Assembly (NCBI GenBank): GCA_024639975.1
Contig: JAHEFX010000006.1
Span: 1-47,576 of the forward strand
Length of the DNA stretch: 47,576 bases
Direction: 5' to 3'
Source of the DNA: a bacterium
GTDB taxonomy: Bacteria > Actinomycetota > Acidimicrobiia > Spongiisociales > JAENVV01
Positions within the stretch are counted from its first letter, which is position 1, and each line of letters starts with the position of its first letter. The translations under genes were made by a program, and so were the position numbers. Under the pieces are notes generated by a model, which saw only the letters and a list, made by a program, of their open reading frames with translations, was not told where the DNA came from and made no database searches. This document shows positions 18,461-27,482 of this stretch, one piece after another.

Positions 18461-20374
18461 CTAAATGTCCAGGAAGCGGGTGTCCTTGGCGTTCTGCTGG
18501 ATGAACTCCTTGCGGGGAGCCACCTGGTCGCCCATGAGGATGGTGAACATCTCATCGGCGAACGCCGCGTCGTTGATCTCGACCCGAACGAGGCGCCGGG
18601 TCTCGGGATTCATCGCCGTCTCCCACAGCTCCGGGGCGTTCATCTCGCCCAGACCCTTGAATCGGGTCGGGTTGATGTTCTTCCCCGGGTTCGCCGCCTT
18701 CAACGCGTCGAGGTCGTCGTCCGTGTCCAGGTAGTGGACCTTCCGGCCGAGCTTCACCCGGTAGAGCGGCGGCAGGGCGATGTAGACGAAACCCGCCTCG
18801 ATCAGGCCACGCATGTGCCGGAAGAGGAGCGTCAGGAGCAGCGTCCGGATGTGGGCGCCGTCGACGTCGGCATCGGCCAGCAGGATCAGCTTGTGGTAGC
18901 GGGCCTTCTCGATGTCGAACTCGTCACCGATGCTCGTGCCCATCGCCGTGATGATCGCCTGCACCTCGTTGTTCTGGAGGGCCCGGGCGAGGCGGGCCTT
19001 CTCGACGTTGAGGATCTTTCCCCGGATCGGGAGGATCGCCTGGGTGCGGGAATCGCGCCCCTGCTTGGCCGGTCCCGCCGCCGAGTCGCCCTCGACGATG
19101 AAGATCTCGCTCTCGCCCGGATCGCGCGACGAGCAGTCGGCCAGCTTGCCCGGCAAGGACGACGACTCCAAGAGCCCTTTTCGTCGCGTGAGCTCGCGGG
19201 CCTTGCGGGCCGCCATACGGGCCTTCTGGGCGTTGAGGGCCTTGTCGATGATCCGCCGGGCCTCGGCGGAATTGCGCTCCAGCCAGACGGGCAGCAGCGA
19301 GTTGAGGGTCTTGTTCACGTACGAACGAATCTCGGTGTTGCCGAGCTTCGTCTTCGTCTGGCCCTCGAACTGGGGTTCGCGGACCTTGACCGAGATGATG
19401 GCGGTCAGACCCTCGCGGCAGTCCTCACCGGAGAGGTTGTCATCCTTCTCCTTGATGATGTTCTTGGCCCGTCCGAACTCGTTGAGCGCCTTGGTGAGCG
19501 CCGACCGGAAGCCCTCCTCGTGGGTGCCACCCTCGTGGGTGTTGATGTTGTTCGCGAAGGACAGGACGTTCTCGGCGTAGCCATTCGTCCACTGCATCGC
19601 GAGCTCCAGCTCGGCGTCGTCGGAGGAGTCCTCCATCGAGATGATCCGGGAGTGGATGGGCTCCCGTTTCTCGTTGAGGTACATGACGAAATCGACGATG
19701 CCCTTCTTGAACTCGAACACGACCTCGTCGGGCTCGTCCTCGCGTTCGTCGCGCAGGATGATCCGGGTTCCCTTGTTCAGGAACGCCATCTCCCGCAGTC
19801 GCGTGGCGACGGTGCGATTGTCGAAGCTGGTCGTCTCGGTGAACGTGTCCTCCGAGGGCCAGAACCGGATCGTGGTGCCGTTCTTCTTGACCGGCTTGCC
19901 CTTTTGGAGCTTGCCGGGGACCCCGAGGTGGAACTCCTGGGTCCAGACGTGACCGTCGCGCCTCACCTCGGCCTCGAGGGTCGTCGAGAGCGCGTTGACC
20001 ACCGACACACCGACGCCATGGAGGCCACCGGAGACCGTGTAGGCACCCTGCTCGAACTTGCCGCCGGCATGCAGCGTCGTCAGCACCGTCTCGAGCGTCG
20101 GCTTGCCGGTCTTCGGGTGCTTCTCGACCGGGATGCCCCGACCGTTGTCGACGACTTCGCAGCCGCCGTCGGCTCGCAGGGTCACGATGATCTTGTCGCA
20201 GAAACCGGCCATCGCTTCGTCGATGGCGTTGTCCACGACCTCCCAGATCAGGTGGTGGAGGCCCCGCGGCCCGGTGGACCCGATATACATGCCGGGCCGC
20301 TTGCGGACCGGATCGAGGCCCTCCAGGACGGTGATCTGCTGTGCGCCATACGACGCGTCGGTGCTGGTGGTCAC
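18461..20374 (-). CDS. gyrB: DNA gyrase subunit B
   Basis: [49 protein letters not shown]...[39 protein letters not shown]. Confidence 0.98.
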   Translation of the reverse strand: MTTSTDASYGAQQITVLEGLDPVRKRPGMYIGSTGPRGLHHLIWEVVDNAIDEAMAGFCDKIIVTLRADGGCEVVDNGRGIPVEKHPKTGKPTLETVLTTLHAGGKFEQGAYTVSGGLHGVGVSVVNALSTTLEAEVRRDGHVWTQEFHLGVPGKLQKGKPVKKNGTTIRFWPSEDTFTETTSFDNRTVATRLREMAFLNKGTRIILRDEREDEPDEVVFEFKKGIVDFVMYLNEKREPIHSRIISMEDSSDDAELELAMQWTNGYAENVLSFANNINTHEGGTHEEGFRSALTKALNEFGRAKNIIKEKDDNLSGEDCREGLTAIISVKVREPQFEGQTKTKLGNTEIRSYVNKTLNSLLPVWLERNSAEARRIIDKALNAQKARMAARKARELTRRKGLLESSSLPGKLADCSSRDPGESEIFIVEGDSAAGPAKQGRDSRTQAILPIRGKILNVEKARLARALQNNEVQAIITAMGTSIGDEFDIEKARYHKLILLADADVDGAHIRTLLLTLLFRHMRGLIEAGFVYIALPPLYRVKLGRKVHYLDTDDDLDALKAANPGKNINPTRFKGLGEMNAPELWETAMNPETRRLVRVEINDAAFADEMFTILMGDQVAPRKEFIQQNAKDTRFLDI

Positions 20375-20463
20375 GTCACTCCTCTATGCCCTTGGGCCGG
20401 GAGTCGTGCTCGTCCCTGTGACCCTTCCCGGACCGGCTCAGGGCGTGGTCCGGGGTGGCGTTC

Positions 20464-20482
20464 TCACAATATTGTGATTATA
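20464..20482 (-). promoter_or_regulatory. gyrB promoter -10 (TATAAT, 20477-20482) abutting 14-bp palindrome TCACAATATTGTGA (20464-20477)
   Basis: Minus strand reads TTGGGT-N17-TATAATCACAATATTGTGA. Confidence 0.65.
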
Positions 20483-20546
20483 CCCCTGCCGGTGTGACAA
20501 CCCAACTCATGGGGGGTCGAAAATCCCTTGCGGCCCTAAGTGATTG

Positions 20547-20879
20547 TCAGGTCGGTCGAATTGTCTGACCACCAGCACGCGATCCGCGGGGCGGGACCAC
20601 CTTCACGACCTTGACCGCCTCGGTCCCGAGGGCGGCCGAGAGCGTCCCGACGAGGGCCTGTTCGCCATACCGCAGCGTCCCGACGAGCCCGGGCACGGCG
20701 GCCTCCACGAGCAACTCACCGCCCTGGAGGCCCAGTGGCTGGCTCACCCCCGCCCACGGTGGGCCGGCCAGCTCATCCCACTCGTCGCGGAGCCGGAGCA
20801 TCACCTCCACATCCCGGAGTCCCAGCCGGCCGAGGATCCGTCTGACGTCGCCGTCGATGCGGTTCAGGTCGTCTCTCAT
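20547..20879 (-). CDS. dciA: DUF721 (DciA-like) protein
   Basis: MRDDLNRIDGDVRRILGRLGLRDVEVMLRLRDEWDELAGPPWAGVSQPLGLQGGELLVEAAVPGLVGTLRYGEQALV; conserved slot between recF and gyrB; ATGA overlap with recF. Confidence 0.75.
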   Translation of the reverse strand: MRDDLNRIDGDVRRILGRLGLRDVEVMLRLRDEWDELAGPPWAGVSQPLGLQGGELLVEAAVPGLVGTLRYGEQALVGTLSAALGTEAVKVVKVVPPRGSRAGGQTIRPT

Positions 20880-21970
20880 TCGACCGTGCCCGGGGTGATC
20901 CGCCACCGCCGGCCTTCGACCGGGACTTCCTCGTCGCGTGCCGTGGTGATGAAGGCCTGACCCGACGGCAGCGCCGTCGCCAACGCGCGGGCCCTGCCCA
21001 TGTCCAGCTCGCTGAACACGTCGTCGAGCAGCATCACCGGTGCGACGCCGGCAACCGCCTGGGCTGCCTCTTGCTGGGCCAGTCGGAGTGACAGCACGAG
21101 GGTGCGTTGCTCGCCCTGGCTGGCCCGTACACGGACGTCTCGACCGTCGATCGTCCAACCCGGATCGTCCCGGTGTGGACCGACCGTCGTCACCCGTCGG
21201 TCCATGTCGGTCTCCGTCGCCTCCTCGAGGGCCGCCCACAATCTGGCGGCCCAGTCGTCCCGCGCTCCCGCCGGGTCGTTCAGGCCCCACGACGACTGGT
21301 AGGCGGGGACCACGGCCGTCTCCGACCCGGCCAGCGTCGCATAGGCCGCCGCCACCCGCGGGGAGAGGGCCTCGAGCGCCTCTGCTCGCCGAGTCATCAC
21401 CGCCGCCCCAGAGGCCGCCAGACGCTCGTTCCAGACGGCCAGGGTGGTCGGGTCGGCTCGCCGGCCCATCTGCTTCAGGAGGGCGTTCCTGTGGCGCACG
21501 GACCGCTCGTAGTCCGACTGGTCGGCCAGGGCGGCCGGCCAGAGGAGCGACGCGGCCCCGTCCAGGAACTCCCTCCGGTACGACGGCGAACGCTTGGCGA
21601 TGTCGAGGTCGTCCGGCTGGAAGACGACCACCCGAAGGTGTTCGGCCAGGTCCGAGGACCTCGAGAGCCGGGAGCGGTTGACCTGGATCCGACGCCGCCG
21701 ATCCGCGGGGACCTCGACCTCTATGAGCGAACGACGCTCCCCGTGGTCGACCTCGCCGCGAATGACAGCGGCGTCGGCACCCTCGGCGATGATCGCCTCG
21801 TCAGGGGCCCGGCGGAAGCTGCGGGCCCGGGCCAGGTAGCCGATGGCCTCGATGAGATTGGTCTTGCCGACGGCGTTCTCGCCGACGAGCACGTTGATGC
21901 CCTGATCCGGTTCGAACCGCAGCGATTCGTAGGTGCGGACCCCGGCGAGCTCGAGCCAGTCGAGCCGCAC
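20876..21970 (-). CDS. recF: DNA replication and repair protein RecF
   Basis: MRLDWLELAGVRTYESLRFEPDQGINVLVGENAVGKTNLIEAIGYLA...MLLDDVFSELDMGRA; GTG start. Confidence 0.96.
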   Translation of the reverse strand: MRLDWLELAGVRTYESLRFEPDQGINVLVGENAVGKTNLIEAIGYLARARSFRRAPDEAIIAEGADAAVIRGEVDHGERRSLIEVEVPADRRRRIQVNRSRLSRSSDLAEHLRVVVFQPDDLDIAKRSPSYRREFLDGAASLLWPAALADQSDYERSVRHRNALLKQMGRRADPTTLAVWNERLAASGAAVMTRRAEALEALSPRVAAAYATLAGSETAVVPAYQSSWGLNDPAGARDDWAARLWAALEEATETDMDRRVTTVGPHRDDPGWTIDGRDVRVRASQGEQRTLVLSLRLAQQEAAQAVAGVAPVMLLDDVFSELDMGRARALATALPSGQAFITTARDEEVPVEGRRWRITPGTVE

Positions 21971-21971
21971 C

Positions 21972-23057
21972 TCAGATCCGAATGGGCATCAGCAGGTAGA
22001 GGAAGTCCTCGTCGCCGCGCCCCCGGATGACACTCGGCTTCTGGCCGTCGCGGACATGGATCTCGACCTCGTCGGCACCGATCGCGCCGATGCCATCACC
22101 GAGGTAGCGGGGGTTGAAGGCGATCGTCACCTCGGCGTCCTCGCCCTCGTAGCCACCATCGATGTGCTCGACCTCGCCACCGACGTCCTGGCGGGTCACG
22201 GTCACCTCGACCCCACCCTCGGCCAGCTTCAGGCGGACCGGGATGTGGTCCTCGGCAACCAGGCTCGCCCGGCCCAACGCTTCGAGCAACACCGACTTCT
22301 CGAGGGTCACCCTGTTCGGGTAGGTGTCCGGGAGGAGCCGGCGGTAGTCGGGGAAGGCCCCTTCGATCAACCGCACGGTCACCGTGCCCTTGGGCGAGCC
22401 GAAGGCCGCTTCCCGGTCACCGATCGCCACGGTGACCGAATCGGACCCGATCGCCGCCGGCACCTCCCGGAGGGCTCGGGCCGGAATCAGGCCTGAGCCG
22501 TCGAGGGTGACGCCGGCGAGGGTCCGCACCGCCAGCCGGTAGGAGTCCGTGGCGACGAGACGGACACCCGATTCATCGTGCTCGACCTGCACCCCGGTGA
22601 GGACCGGGCGTGCCGAATCGACCGAGGCAGCCGTCACGACCTGCTTCACCGCTTCGGCGAAGACGTGTCCATCGATCGCAACCGCCCCGGTGAGATCGGG
22701 CTCAGGGACCTCCGGGAACTCGTCGACCGGCATCTCCCGAATGGCGAATCGCGGTCCGCGCCCCTCGATGACCAGCTCCTGGCCATCCGAGCGCAGCGTC
22801 ACCTGGCCGGCGGGCATCTTGCGGATGGCCTCGGTCACGAGCTTGGCGGGTACCACGAAGGAACCCTCCTCGAGTACCTCGACCTCGACGGCGGTGCGCA
22901 CGGTGATGTCCAGGTCCGTACCGGTGATCGAGAGGGAGGACCCCGCCACCCTGCAGAGCACGCCGGAGAGGATGGGCAGGGCGGCCCTGGTCCCGACGGC
23001 GCGGTTGGCTCGCCCGAAGGCGTCGGCTAGATCGTCACGGTCGGCGCGGATGTGCAC
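21972..23057 (-). CDS. dnaN: DNA polymerase III subunit beta
   Basis: MHIRADRDDLADAFGRANRAVGTRAALPILSGVLCRV...YLLMPIRI. Confidence 0.97.
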   Translation of the reverse strand: MHIRADRDDLADAFGRANRAVGTRAALPILSGVLCRVAGSSLSITGTDLDITVRTAVEVEVLEEGSFVVPAKLVTEAIRKMPAGQVTLRSDGQELVIEGRGPRFAIREMPVDEFPEVPEPDLTGAVAIDGHVFAEAVKQVVTAASVDSARPVLTGVQVEHDESGVRLVATDSYRLAVRTLAGVTLDGSGLIPARALREVPAAIGSDSVTVAIGDREAAFGSPKGTVTVRLIEGAFPDYRRLLPDTYPNRVTLEKSVLLEALGRASLVAEDHIPVRLKLAEGGVEVTVTRQDVGGEVEHIDGGYEGEDAEVTIAFNPRYLGDGIGAIGADEVEIHVRDGQKPSVIRGRGDEDFLYLLMPIRI

Positions 23058-23244
23058 GATTCGGTGGTCCTTCTTCTTCGTTACTGATCAGTAGGAGAAC
23101 GGTAGTAGGCAGTAGTAGGGGCTGTGGATTGTCGAAACCGGGCGTTTCTCGTTGGGGGGAGCGGGTCTTGGGGTGTGGGCTCTTTGTGGAAGGTCTGTGG
23201 GCCGTCCGACCTCCTTTGTGGAAGCCGCGAGAGCCTGTGGAGAG
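23058..23244. other. oriC: Candidate replication origin (oriC), dnaA-dnaN intergenic region
   Basis: Six same-orientation TGTGG half-boxes (23123, 23174, 23185, 23196, 23217, 23236), TAG-trinucleotide tract 23091-23119, 12-bp palindrome 23082-23093. Confidence 0.8.
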
Positions 23245-24582
23245 TCAGGGAGTTGTCCGCAGCCGTTGTGAAAGATCGTTGACCTTGTCGAACACGGTTC
23301 GGTCACTTGCCAACAGCAGTTTGATCTTGTCGATCGAGTGCAGGACGGTCGAGTGGTCCCGGTTGAAGCGGGTCCCGATCTGCACCAGGGAGTCGTCGGT
23401 GAGCTCCCGACAGAGGTACATGGCGATCTGGCGGGCGGTGACGAGCGGCTGCTTGCGGCTCTTCGACGTGAGGTCATCGGGGTGGAACCCGAACGACTCG
23501 GCCGTGACGGCGATGATCGCCGGCCCGTCGACCACGGGGTCGTCCTCGGAGGTGATGTCGGTCAGGAGCGCCTTGGCACGCTCCAGGGTCACCGGGTGAC
23601 CGTTCAGGCGGCTGTCGGCGGTGACCCGGGTGAGAGCGCCCTCGAGCTCGCGGATGTTGTTGAGGACGTGCTTGGCGATGAACTCGAGCACATCCCGGGG
23701 GATCGGCACGGGCGACGCTGCGGCGTTCTTCTGGAGGATGGCGATGCGGGTCTCGACGTCGGGTGGTTGGATGTCGGTGAGCAGACCCCACTCGAAGCGG
23801 CTCCGTAGGCGATCCTCCAAGGATGCCAACTCACGGGGGTGGCGGTCGGAGCTGATGACCATCTGCTTGCCCGACTCGTACAGGGCGTTGAACGTGTGGA
23901 AGAACTCCTCCAGCACCGATTCCTTGCCCTCGAAGAACTGCACATCGTCGAGGAGCAGTACGTCGATCGATCGGTACTTGGCCTTGAAGGCATCGGCCCT
24001 CCGGTCGCGGAGGGTCTCGATGAACTCGTTGAGGAAGCGCTCCGAGGTCACGTACCGGACGACTCGACCCGGATCGAGCAGGTGCGTCAGGTGTCCGACG
24101 GCGTGGAGCAGGTGGGTCTTGCCGAGGCCGGCACCGCCGTGGATGAACAACGGGTTGTAGAGCGCACCGGGCTGCTCGGCCACTGCCTGGGCCGCGGCGT
24201 GGGCGAACCGGTTGGAGGATCCGACGACGAAGTCCTCGAAGGTGTACCGGTGCAGGAGGGTCGGCGGACCGGGTTGGTGGGTCTGGGCCGGCGGGGTCGG
24301 ATCGGTGACGGGTGAAGCCGGCGGGAGGTCGAGCTGTGGCTCCGTCACGACCTCGAAGCTCAGTTCGACGGGGCCATAGACCTGCTCGGCGGCTTGCTCG
24401 AGCAGTGTCAGGTAGCGCTCCTTGATCCATCGGGTGTGCAGGTCCGAGGTCGTGTGGATGGTGAGGGTGCCGGGCCCGTCGGTGGCGGTGAGGGGGTCGA
24501 ACCACCGGTCCCAGGTACCGTCGGCGACGGATTGCCGAACGACACGTCGGAATCCTTCCCAGTTGCTCACCATCGTTTGCAC
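23245..24582 (-). CDS. dnaA: Chromosomal replication initiator protein DnaA
   Basis: LLHRYTFEDFVVGSSNRFAHAAAQAVAEQPGALYNPLFIHGGAGLGKTHLLHAVGH...QIGTRFNRDHSTVLHSIDKI. Confidence 0.98.
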   Translation of the reverse strand: MQTMVSNWEGFRRVVRQSVADGTWDRWFDPLTATDGPGTLTIHTTSDLHTRWIKERYLTLLEQAAEQVYGPVELSFEVVTEPQLDLPPASPVTDPTPPAQTHQPGPPTLLHRYTFEDFVVGSSNRFAHAAAQAVAEQPGALYNPLFIHGGAGLGKTHLLHAVGHLTHLLDPGRVVRYVTSERFLNEFIETLRDRRADAFKAKYRSIDVLLLDDVQFFEGKESVLEEFFHTFNALYESGKQMVISSDRHPRELASLEDRLRSRFEWGLLTDIQPPDVETRIAILQKNAAASPVPIPRDVLEFIAKHVLNNIRELEGALTRVTADSRLNGHPVTLERAKALLTDITSEDDPVVDGPAIIAVTAESFGFHPDDLTSKSRKQPLVTARQIAMYLCRELTDDSLVQIGTRFNRDHSTVLHSIDKIKLLLASDRTVFDKVNDLSQRLRTTP

Positions 24583-24609
24583 GTCAGCCCCTAATCAGCC
24601 CGGTTCGCG

Positions 24610-24641
24610 GTATCCACACAACTGTCCACAACTGTGGAAAA
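24610..24641. promoter_or_regulatory. Cluster of three DnaA boxes upstream of dnaA
   Basis: GTATCCACA (24610-24618), CTGTCCACA (24622-24630), TGTGGAAAA (24633-24641, inverted). Confidence 0.75.
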
Positions 24642-24702
24642 GCGCGCGCGGAGCCGCGAGAAGATCTACTTGTGCCTCGGGGGAAGTCGTCCGAGAGCGG
24701 CG

Positions 24703-24730
24703 AGTATATGGACGGTGAAGGGGTCGTCAA
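24703..24730 (-). promoter_or_regulatory. Predicted dnaA promoter
   Basis: Minus strand TTGACG-N16-TATACT. Confidence 0.65.
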
Positions 24731-24921
24731 AGGCGGGAAAACCGGCCGATTCCGCACCTGGTGCCCAATTCGGTGATTGCCGAATCAGCTAGAGCCGCAA
24801 GGGATAGTCACGGTTTGCCCACCAGGTGGCGTGTGGCAGGTCGGGAAAGGCAAGGTGTATCGGATGATTTCGCGGGGGCGCATTTGTTTTCGCGGTGTGG
24901 CGTCCGGGGGGTGGTCGCGTG

Positions 24922-24950
24922 TTGCAGTACTCCCCACCCGTCCGTAACCT
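24922..24950 (+). promoter_or_regulatory. Predicted rpmH promoter
   Basis: TTGCAG-N17-TAACCT, about 50 bp before rpmH ATG. Confidence 0.5.
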
Positions 24951-25000
24951 GTCGTTGCTTCCGTCCTTCTCCTCACCTCTGCCTCGACAGGAGTTCCCTC

Positions 25001-25135
25001 ATGAAGCGCACCTATCAGCCGAACAACCGACGCCGGAAGCGCAAGATGGGCTTCCGCAAGCGGATGCGCACCCGTGAAGGGCGCGCCACCATCTCGCGGC
25101 GTCGCCAAAAGGGCCGCAAGAGCATCTCGGCCTAG
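25001..25135 (+). CDS. rpmH: 50S ribosomal protein L34
   Basis: [44 protein letters not shown]. Confidence 0.98.
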   Translation: MKRTYQPNNRRRKRKMGFRKRMRTREGRATISRRRQKGRKSISA

Positions 25136-25466
25136 GGCAGCGGCTATCCGCTCCCTCACCCGACGTGACGACTTCGAGCGTCTCTTCGCGTCCGGACACA
25201 AGACCCGATCGGGTGGTGTCACGGTCATCCGCGCCGATGGGCCCGATGACGGCTGCCGCGTCGGGATCGTGGCCGGCAAACGCGTCGGGGGCGCCGTCCG
25301 CCGCAACCGCGCCAAACGCCGCCTCCGCGCCGCCCTCGGCGAGGTCGGCCTTCCCCAGGGCCAGGACGTGATCGTGATCGCCGGACCGTCCGTCCCCGAC
25401 GTGGCCTTCCAGAAATTGGTTGGTTGGGTCGAGCATGGCTTGCATCGTGAGCCCGCCCGTGGATGA
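25074..25466 (+). CDS. rnpA: Ribonuclease P protein component
   Basis: [27 protein letters not shown]...[26 protein letters not shown]. Only GTG/ATG-type start found in frame is GTG 25074, inside rpmH. Confidence 0.88.
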   Translation: MKGAPPSRGVAKRAARASRPRAAAIRSLTRRDDFERLFASGHKTRSGGVTVIRADGPDDGCRVGIVAGKRVGGAVRRNRAKRRLRAALGEVGLPQGQDVIVIAGPSVPDVAFQKLVGWVEHGLHREPARG

Positions 25467-25695
25467 GCGACAAGGCTTCGGCACTCGCTTCGGCCTGGCT
25501 GCGGTCCGGGGCTACCAGCGCTATGTCTCCCCCATGTCGGGACCGAATTGCCGCTTCCAGCCGACCTGTTCCCAGTACACGGCCGAAGCCATCTCGCGCT
25601 TTGGCCTCCTTCGCGGCACCGGGATGGGCATGGCCCGGCTCTCCAAGTGCCACCCGCTCCACGAGGGCGGCTACGACCCTGTTCCGGAGCGATAG
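25447..25695 (+). CDS. yidD: Membrane protein insertion efficiency factor YidD
   Basis: LAAVRGYQRYVSPMSGPNCRFQPTCSQYTAEAISRFGLLRGTGMGMARLSKCHPLHEGGYDPVP; start GTG 25447 or 25459. Confidence 0.93.
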   Translation: MSPPVDERQGFGTRFGLAAVRGYQRYVSPMSGPNCRFQPTCSQYTAEAISRFGLLRGTGMGMARLSKCHPLHEGGYDPVPER

Positions 25696-26616
25696 ATGAA
25701 CGCCATCATCCAGACCATCGGTGGACCGATCCTCGTCTTCCTCGAGTGGTTCTACGAGCTGATCCCGAGCCTCGGGGTGGCGATCATCGTGCTCACGTTC
25801 GTCGTGAACATGCTCCTGTTCCCGCTCGTGCTCAAGCAGACCCGATCGACAAAGGCCTTCCAGAAGATCGGCCCGGAGATCAAGAAGCTCCAGGAGAAGT
25901 ACAAGGACGAGCCACAGAAGCTTCAGGAGGAGATGGTCGCCCTCCAACGCGAGCATGGGGCGACACCCGGTGGTTGCCTCCTCCCGATGCTCGTCCAGCT
26001 CCCGATCTGGTGGGCGCTCTTCCGGGTGCTCCGCGACATCGGTAGCGACGATCCCGAAGCCCTGTTCACCGTCCATTCGGACACCGCGCTGGGCGCCGAC
26101 ATTGCTGACGGAAACGCCTATTTCTTGGGCTCTTGGTTCGGTTCCAACGACAGCACGGGCCTCCTCGACCTCACCGCCACCCCTTCCGAGGTGTTCTCCT
26201 CCGAGAGCTTCCTCGTCCTTGTCCCCTACCTGGTCCTGATCTTGTTGATGGTGCTCATGCAGTTCATCTCCCAGTTGGTCCAGCAGCGCTACAACGAGAG
26301 CGGCACGAACGTCGCCGACAACCCCCAGGCCAAGCAGATGCAGGTCGTGACCAAGGTCATGCCCGTGATGTTCGGAGTCTTCGCCTGGAACTTCGTCGCC
26401 GGCCTGACGGTCTACTGGACCACATCGAGCCTCGTGCGCCTGGGTCAGCAGCGTCTCATCAGTGTGATGGACGCTCGCCGGGAGGAGCAGGCAGCGGCAG
26501 CCAAGGCTTCGGAGAAGCCGGCCGTCGAGGCGGGGGACAACGAGGAAGAGCCCAAGAAAAAGCCGCAGCAGGGCTCGGCCAAGAAACAGCAGCGTCGCCG
26601 CAGAAGGAGGTCCTGA
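25696..26616 (+). CDS. yidC: Membrane protein insertase YidC
   Basis: LVLKQTRSTKAFQKIGPEIKKLQEKYKDEPQKLQEEMVALQREHGATPGGCLLPMLVQLPIWWALFRVLRD. Confidence 0.96.
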   Translation: MNAIIQTIGGPILVFLEWFYELIPSLGVAIIVLTFVVNMLLFPLVLKQTRSTKAFQKIGPEIKKLQEKYKDEPQKLQEEMVALQREHGATPGGCLLPMLVQLPIWWALFRVLRDIGSDDPEALFTVHSDTALGADIADGNAYFLGSWFGSNDSTGLLDLTATPSEVFSSESFLVLVPYLVLILLMVLMQFISQLVQQRYNESGTNVADNPQAKQMQVVTKVMPVMFGVFAWNFVAGLTVYWTTSSLVRLGQQRLISVMDARREEQAAAAKASEKPAVEAGDNEEEPKKKPQQGSAKKQQRRRRRRS

Positions 26617-26617
26617 G

Positions 26618-27463
26618 GTGGAGTTCGTAGAGGTCCGTGGAAAGAGTGTCGAGGTCGCCGTAGCCGGCGCACTCGCCGAACTCGGCATCGAATCCGAGGA
26701 GCAGGCCGAGATCGAGGTCATCTCCGAGGGCAAGAAGGGGTTCCTCGGTATGGGAGGCGAGGACGCCGTCGTGAAGGTCCGTCCGAAGCCCAAGAAGAAG
26801 CGCCGGCGTCGCCGTCGTGGCAAGGGCTCCGGATCGGGCGAGAACTCGGGCCAGCGTTCGGATCAAGGCACCGATACCCGGGGTCAGTCGAAGCCGTCGT
26901 CCCAGGGCTCCAGGCCCAAGGGTGAAGGGCAGAAGCCGAAGCGAGCCTCGTCCAGGCCGAAGCCGAAGAGCGACCCCGAGCCTGCCAAGGCCGAAGACCT
27001 CGACGAACAGACCGAGATCGTCGAGTCCTTCCTCACCGGTCTCATCGGGGCCTTCGGAATCGAGGGCGAAGTCACGGTGGAGACGAACAAGGGAGCCATC
27101 GAGGCCGCGGTTGCCGGCGAACACAGCGAGGCCTTGGTCGGCAACAAGGGTGCCGTCATGAACGCCGTTCAGGAAGTCACCCGAACCGTGGTGCAGCGCC
27201 GCTTCCACCAGCCCGCCCGGGTGAGGGTGGACGTTGCCGGGTACCGGGCGCGTCGCCGAGAGGCGTTGGCCATCTACGCCGAGCGCCTCGCCAAGCAGGT
27301 GATCGACGAGGGTGGCGAAATCATGCTGGAGCCCATGAATCCGGCCGATCGCAAGGTCGTACACGACACCGTCGGCGGGATCGACGGTGTCGAGTCCTAC
27401 TCCGAGGGCGATGACCCGCGACGGTCCGTGGTCCTCTCCAAGACCGAGGCAGCTGCCGAGTAG
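26618..27463 (+). CDS. jag: Jag/KhpB-family RNA-binding protein
   Basis: N-terminal Jag_N (VEVRGKSVEVAVAGALAELGI...KKGFLGMGGEDAVVKV), basic linker, KH and R3H-like C-terminus. Confidence 0.9.
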   Translation: MEFVEVRGKSVEVAVAGALAELGIESEEQAEIEVISEGKKGFLGMGGEDAVVKVRPKPKKKRRRRRRGKGSGSGENSGQRSDQGTDTRGQSKPSSQGSRPKGEGQKPKRASSRPKPKSDPEPAKAEDLDEQTEIVESFLTGLIGAFGIEGEVTVETNKGAIEAAVAGEHSEALVGNKGAVMNAVQEVTRTVVQRRFHQPARVRVDVAGYRARRREALAIYAERLAKQVIDEGGEIMLEPMNPADRKVVHDTVGGIDGVESYSEGDDPRRSVVLSKTEAAAE

Positions 27464-27482
27464 CCGACGCATCGAGTAGTCA

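Noticed and set aside
17846-20497. 883-aa plus-strand ORF antisense to gyrA/gyrB
   Set aside because: Lies opposite confidently assigned gyrA/gyrB; low-complexity Arg/Asp/Val-rich translation typical of antisense frames in GC-rich DNA.
25463-25699. [15 protein letters not shown]... as a separate gene
   Set aside because: Out-of-frame overlap with YidD, which has the conserved CRFQPTCSQY motif in the other frame.
25225-26823. 532-aa minus-strand ORF antisense to rnpA-yidD-yidC-jag
   Set aside because: Opposite four well-supported genes; no recognisable domain.
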